Below, piece by piece: positions 6,235 through 9,416 of a stretch of DNA of 9,416 nt. The DNA lies in assembly GCA_937969125.1 (NCBI GenBank), contig CALBVA010000005.1, positions 1 to 9,416 on the forward strand, in the 5' to 3' direction. How positions within the stretch are numbered: the first letter of the stretch is position 1; each line of letters opens with the position of its first letter. The notes below the pieces were generated by a model, which saw only the letters and a list, made by a program, of their open reading frames with translations, was not told the origin of the DNA and did not search any database. Origin of the DNA: an uncultured Verrucomicrobiales bacterium. GTDB lineage: Bacteria > Verrucomicrobiota > Verrucomicrobiia > Verrucomicrobiales > Akkermansiaceae. A program made the position numbers and the translations under genes.

Positions 6235-7701
6235 CTACTTCGACTCTACTTCGTAAAGTCGTTTCAGCGTGGGCAGGCCACGCTGGATGAACTGGGCATC
6301 GACGGTGTCGGAGAGGCCTTCATCGAGAAAGAGCTTATAAGGTTCCTGATCGGTTTCGATAGTGTGGATGCCATTCTCGGGTGACTGCTCGAGAGCCGCG
6401 GCGAGGTCCGGAAGTCCGGCAATTTTTTGGCCGTTCACGGACTCGATGATGTGGCTGCTAACGCGGTCATATCCGATGGTCGCCTCGGTCGCGACGACGC
6501 GGGTCAGTACGACGACACGGCGGCGACCTTCTTCGTAGTCCTCGGGACTGCTGAGGACATCGAGGAGATTGAGAGGAGCGCGAGTAGTCCAGTTTTTGCC
6601 GAAGGCTTCCAGGTAGGGGCGCGAAAGCTCTTGGAAAACGAGGCCGCCTTTGATTAGGAACGGTGGCTCTTCATCATGACGATGGACCGGTAACAGCGGG
6701 AGGGGAGCCTTTTTCAAAGGAATGGCGAGAGTCTGGCTTTCACCATCGCGTAGGATCTCGATCTCGATCTTCTCGCCCATGCGAGTCGCGCCACGTACGA
6801 GGTGGGGCCAAAAGAGAGTGCCATATTCCGGGTGCTGGTAGTAACCGCGGCGGTCGATGGCATGACCACCGACGGTGAGAATGACGTCCCCCTTTTTCAT
6901 GCCGACGGTGTCCGCAGAGCCTCCGGGAAGGACGCGGGTGACGTAGAGCCCGCCCTTGTCATCCGGCAGCTTCAGCCATCCACGGAAGTGAGGGTCTTCA
7001 GTGGTGGTGGTGCCGACTCCGAGGCTGGGGAAGCCATCATAGGAGCCATCGGAAGCATCGGTGAGGAAGGCATTCACGATGTCCGTGGAGATGACATCGC
7101 TGATCTGATCCTTCGAGTCGTAGCTGGTCAGGATTCCGGCGAGTTTGTCGCCCTTGAAGGCAGGGAGGGTGAAGGAGTTCCCCGAAGTTTGCATCGAGGC
7201 CTTGATGACGTAGCAGAGAAAATATTTCCCGCTCACGAAGGTGCTGAGCAGCTCCATGCTCCGAATGGTGCCGGTCGTTTTGAGCGGATCGCCATTGTTC
7301 TCCAGCTGGTAGAGATCGATTTCGTCGCCGGGTTTCGAAGGCGTGGCGAGTTCGCTGGGCTTAAGATTTGCGAGGAAGCCGGGATCGCCGTCCGGAGTGA
7401 GGAGGGCGAGATTGGCATCATAATCGATGGCCGTGACCCGTGCCGGAATGGTCTGGGTGCTGTCGGCGGATTGGAGCTCCACGTAGATGGAATCGGCAGC
7501 CATCGCAGCGGTCGTCAGGATGCGGTTTCCGGAGAGTAGGGTGCCAAGTCCGCCCCGCTTCCGTGGCGGATTTTTTTCCCAGGGTTGTGAGGCACTGTAG
7601 GTCTGGATGGTTGAATTGATCCGGATGAGGGAATCCTCCGGTGCCGCAAAAAGCGGGGCGGCGGTGATGGCTAGGAGCGAGAAGAAGATACGAAATTTCA
7701 T
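6235..7701 (-). CDS. HtrA/Deg-like PDZ protein with degenerate catalytic triad (predicted pseudoprotease)
   Basis: Exported relative of the protease encoded just upstream. From the ATG at 7701 the product is 488 residues with a clear signal peptide (MKFR, hydrophobic to about 17, cleavage near LFA-A at 19-20). Residues about 25-215 keep a chymotrypsin-like layout (GLGTLLSGNRILTT, IDYDANLALL, SGNSFTLPAF), but Ala66 replaces the catalytic His, Asn97 replaces the Asp, and although Ser176 remains, GNSGGP has become GNSFTLP. A PDZ domain follows (about 250-330, GMKKGDVILTVGGHAID), then a C-terminal domain (about 336-470) resembling the third domain of plant Deg9: LPVHRHDEEPP, PYLEAFGKNW, VVVLTRV, ESVNGQKI. 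It lies 40 bp behind the active protease gene, so co-expression is likely. A longer frame opens at 7842, but it overlaps the upstream gene and lacks a leader. The function is unknown; a scaffold, chaperone or regulator is possible. Confidence 0.88.
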   Translation of the reverse strand: MKFRIFFSLLAITAAPLFAAPEDSLIRINSTIQTYSASQPWEKNPPRKRGGLGTLLSGNRILTTAAMAADSIYVELQSADSTQTIPARVTAIDYDANLALLTPDGDPGFLANLKPSELATPSKPGDEIDLYQLENNGDPLKTTGTIRSMELLSTFVSGKYFLCYVIKASMQTSGNSFTLPAFKGDKLAGILTSYDSKDQISDVISTDIVNAFLTDASDGSYDGFPSLGVGTTTTEDPHFRGWLKLPDDKGGLYVTRVLPGGSADTVGMKKGDVILTVGGHAIDRRGYYQHPEYGTLFWPHLVRGATRMGEKIEIEILRDGESQTLAIPLKKAPLPLLPVHRHDEEPPFLIKGGLVFQELSRPYLEAFGKNWTTRAPLNLLDVLSSPEDYEEGRRRVVVLTRVVATEATIGYDRVSSHIIESVNGQKIAGLPDLAAALEQSPENGIHTIETDQEPYKLFLDEGLSDTVDAQFIQRGLPTLKRLYEVESK

Positions 7702-7741
7702 TTCAGGAAAGTGTTTTAGTGTGACCAGAAATCGCAGTCGA

Positions 7742-9253
7742 TTAGTCGAGGCGGGCGGCCTTGGAGATGCCCACTTGGGCCATGATGCGCTTCTGCGCGG
7801 CGGCGACTTCGGCCGAGGGCACGACGAGTGGGCGGTTCCCACCGTTGAACTTAATGACGTGATACTCAGGAGGATTCTCGGCGTTCAAGATCTCGTGAGC
7901 CTGGCGGAGATTCTTGATTTTGGTGCCATTGATCTCCTCGACCACCATCCCGGTGAAGCCGCTCATCCGGGTGGTGAGGCGATCGCTCTCGACGCGGGTC
8001 AGGACCACGACGTCTTCCATTTCCTTGAAGAGGCCCTTATTGACGTAGTCGCTGTAGATCTGGCGGAGGCGGCGGTTATCGAAGTTGTAACTTGCGAAGA
8101 GATTGAGATCGAGCGGCTGGAAAAGTAGCCCGGCGAAGAAAGTGTAGCGCGGCTCCTGTTCATACTGGATCGAGTAAATACGGCTAAAGGGGAAGCTCTT
8201 CAGAGTGAGATCTTTCTCCAGCTTCTTGCCCTCACGGAGGAGGGTGAGCTTGACGATGTCACCGGCGAATTTGCGCTCCACGATCTCGTTCATATCGACG
8301 AACTCCCCGGCGATGCGGATGTTGCCGGCGGAGTCGATAGAGTGGCCGTCGATGGTGAGGAGGACGTCTCCTTTTTCAAGGACGCCATCCGCCGGACCCT
8401 CGGGGACGACATTGGCGACAAGGACGCCTTTGCCATTTGAAGGAAGCTGGTAAGCCCTACGCATTGCGGGATTAAAGAGCGAGAACGGGGAGATCCCGAT
8501 GTCCATATAGTGGTCGTATTGGCCGTCTTTAATATCGGAAAGGAAGCGTTTTACCACTGGGGTGGGGATGATGTAGCCTACGTTGTCGGCCTGGGTGTTT
8601 CCCTGGAAGGCAACGCCTATGACCTTACCATCCTGCACTACGGGACCGCCGGAGTTACCGGGATTGATGGCGGCATCGATCTGGATGACGAGGTGCTGGT
8701 CTGCGCGGGAGTGGCTGTAGCTGGAAAAATCAATGCGCGAGACCACGCCCTGGGTAACGGAGAGGCGCTCTCCGCCGACGGGGTATCCGATGGCGCTGAC
8801 GCGGCTTTCGAGCTTCGGCATACCTCCGATTTCCATGACGGGAAGCTCGGCGAAAGGGGAAAAGTCCTGCAGCTCGACGAGGGCGAGATCGCAATCGTGT
8901 GCGATGTGCTTCACGCGGGCGACGTGCTTTTGCGAGGACCCCCGGCGGGTCACGAGGACGCGGCGATTATCTGAGACCACGTGGGCATTGGTCAGGATCA
9001 TATTTGGCCCGATGATGAATCCCGTCCCCGTCCCGCCGGAGAAACGGCCGGAGTTCCAGGGGGTGCGGTAATCCGGGACCTGCGTGGCGACCTCGATTTT
9101 TACGACCGAGTCATAGATCGAAAACTCCGGCGCGGCGGCGACCGGCTTCGTCTCAGTGGAGGCCGCAGGAGGATCGAGTAATTGGCCGAAAAGCGGCTGG
9201 CCCAGAAGGCCGACCAAAGAAAGGGAAGCAAGGAAGCGCGGTGAAATTCGCAT
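7742..9253 (-). CDS. HtrA/DegP-type serine protease with PDZ and Deg9-like C-terminal domain
   Basis: Probable periplasmic or exported protease that degrades misfolded proteins. The 503-residue product begins with a signal peptide (hydrophobic about 7-22, cleavage near FG-Q at 22-24). The trypsin-like domain (about 43-240) has an intact triad: His91 in ILTNAHVVSDN, Asp122 in HDCDLALVEL, and Ser201 in NPGNSGGPVV. A first PDZ domain spans about 272-350 (GKGVLVANVVPEGPADG, GDVLLTIDGHSID). Residues about 365-490 hold a second C-terminal region with FFAGLLFQPLDL, VVVLTRV and EEINGTKI, resembling the extra domain of plant Deg2/Deg9-type proteases rather than the second PDZ of E. coli DegP. It is the first gene of a two-gene minus-strand unit with the pseudoprotease. 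No Shine-Dalgarno is visible before the ATG at 9253; the leader there is pyrimidine-rich. Confidence 0.94.
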   Translation of the reverse strand: MRISPRFLASLSLVGLLGQPLFGQLLDPPAASTETKPVAAAPEFSIYDSVVKIEVATQVPDYRTPWNSGRFSGGTGTGFIIGPNMILTNAHVVSDNRRVLVTRRGSSQKHVARVKHIAHDCDLALVELQDFSPFAELPVMEIGGMPKLESRVSAIGYPVGGERLSVTQGVVSRIDFSSYSHSRADQHLVIQIDAAINPGNSGGPVVQDGKVIGVAFQGNTQADNVGYIIPTPVVKRFLSDIKDGQYDHYMDIGISPFSLFNPAMRRAYQLPSNGKGVLVANVVPEGPADGVLEKGDVLLTIDGHSIDSAGNIRIAGEFVDMNEIVERKFAGDIVKLTLLREGKKLEKDLTLKSFPFSRIYSIQYEQEPRYTFFAGLLFQPLDLNLFASYNFDNRRLRQIYSDYVNKGLFKEMEDVVVLTRVESDRLTTRMSGFTGMVVEEINGTKIKNLRQAHEILNAENPPEYHVIKFNGGNRPLVVPSAEVAAAQKRIMAQVGISKAARLD

Positions 9254-9416
9254 GATTGAGAGGAAACTAGTTCTGAAGGATGGATTGGAAAGAAGGAAAG
9301 TCGGAGGAAGAGGGATTCGGTCCCCGTATTTCTGAAATCAACTGAAAAGCGTCGGAATACAGAGCGTTTATCTGATGAAAGTGAAACCGAGGTGATTTGA
9401 AATTCAAGGTGTAGCT
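9254..9416 (-). other. Upstream region of the HtrA gene pair
   Basis: 163 bp between the HtrA start and the window edge, with no coding sequence I can support. It must hold the 5' leader and probably the promoter of the HtrA pair. Read on the minus strand, the part next to the gene (about 9265-9315) is strongly pyrimidine-rich (CCTCTTCCTCC-like). A TTGAAATTCAA palindrome sits at 9397-9407. No -35/-10 pair with good spacing and no recognisable heat-shock or RpoE-type element could be picked out. Confidence 0.35.

Noticed and set aside
6802..7539. A 245-codon plus-strand open frame opposite the pseudoprotease gene.
   Set aside because: It mirrors the codon pattern of the real minus-strand gene, has no recognisable domain, and the minus-strand frame carries clear signal peptide, PDZ and C-terminal motifs.
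7702..7842. A 47-codon upstream extension of the pseudoprotease frame to 7842.
   Set aside because: The extension overlaps the 3' end of the active protease gene, is rich in Pro, Arg and Ser from an out-of-frame reading, and would bury the clear signal peptide that begins at 7701.
9397..9407. TTGAAATTCAA palindrome upstream of the HtrA pair as an operator.
   Set aside because: An 11-base palindrome in AT-rich DNA at the window edge is easily due to chance, and no second copy was seen nearby.

Overview
The window reads as ordinary chromosomal housekeeping and envelope DNA from a moderately GC-rich bacterium. The best guess is Verrucomicrobiota or a relative in the PVC group. This is inferred from three things: two HtrA-type proteins whose C-terminal domain resembles plant Deg9 proteases, Sec-type leaders on several products, and mostly weak or absent Shine-Dalgarno sequences. 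No 16S gene or other diagnostic marker is present, so the assignment is tentative. Nine protein genes fill almost all of the window. No RNA gene, mobile element, CRISPR array or stretch over 300 bases without a gene was seen.

Layout. (1) 99-2140, plus strand: a two-gene ABC exporter, an ATPase and an ABC-2-like permease joined by an ATGA overlap. (2) 2134-3698, minus strand: aroK (shikimate kinase) followed by queG (epoxyqueuosine reductase), also joined by an ATGA overlap; queG converges on the permease and the two 3' ends overlap by 7 bp. (3) 3780-6228, plus strand, divergent from aroK: a two-domain Sua5 (t6A tRNA modification), a secreted M23 metallopeptidase with all its metal and catalytic residues, and a membrane-anchored thermonuclease with a full active site. 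Gaps of 10 and 12 bp suggest one operon. (4) 6235-9253, minus strand: a complete HtrA-type serine protease and, 40 bp downstream, a paralogue with the same architecture but with the catalytic His and Asp replaced.

How the genes fit together. The aroK/queG and sua5 units diverge from a short intergenic region with an imperfect 26-bp palindrome. queG and sua5 both act on the tRNA anticodon loop, at positions 34 and 37. The M23 enzyme, the nuclease and the HtrA pair are all predicted to be exported or membrane-anchored, so the right half of the window is mostly concerned with the cell envelope or outside.

The most interesting observation is the protease/pseudoprotease tandem: an active-looking HtrA next to a relative that keeps the fold, PDZ region, Deg9-like C-terminus and signal peptide but has an Ala/Asn/Ser triad. 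No undescribed multi-gene system is evident.
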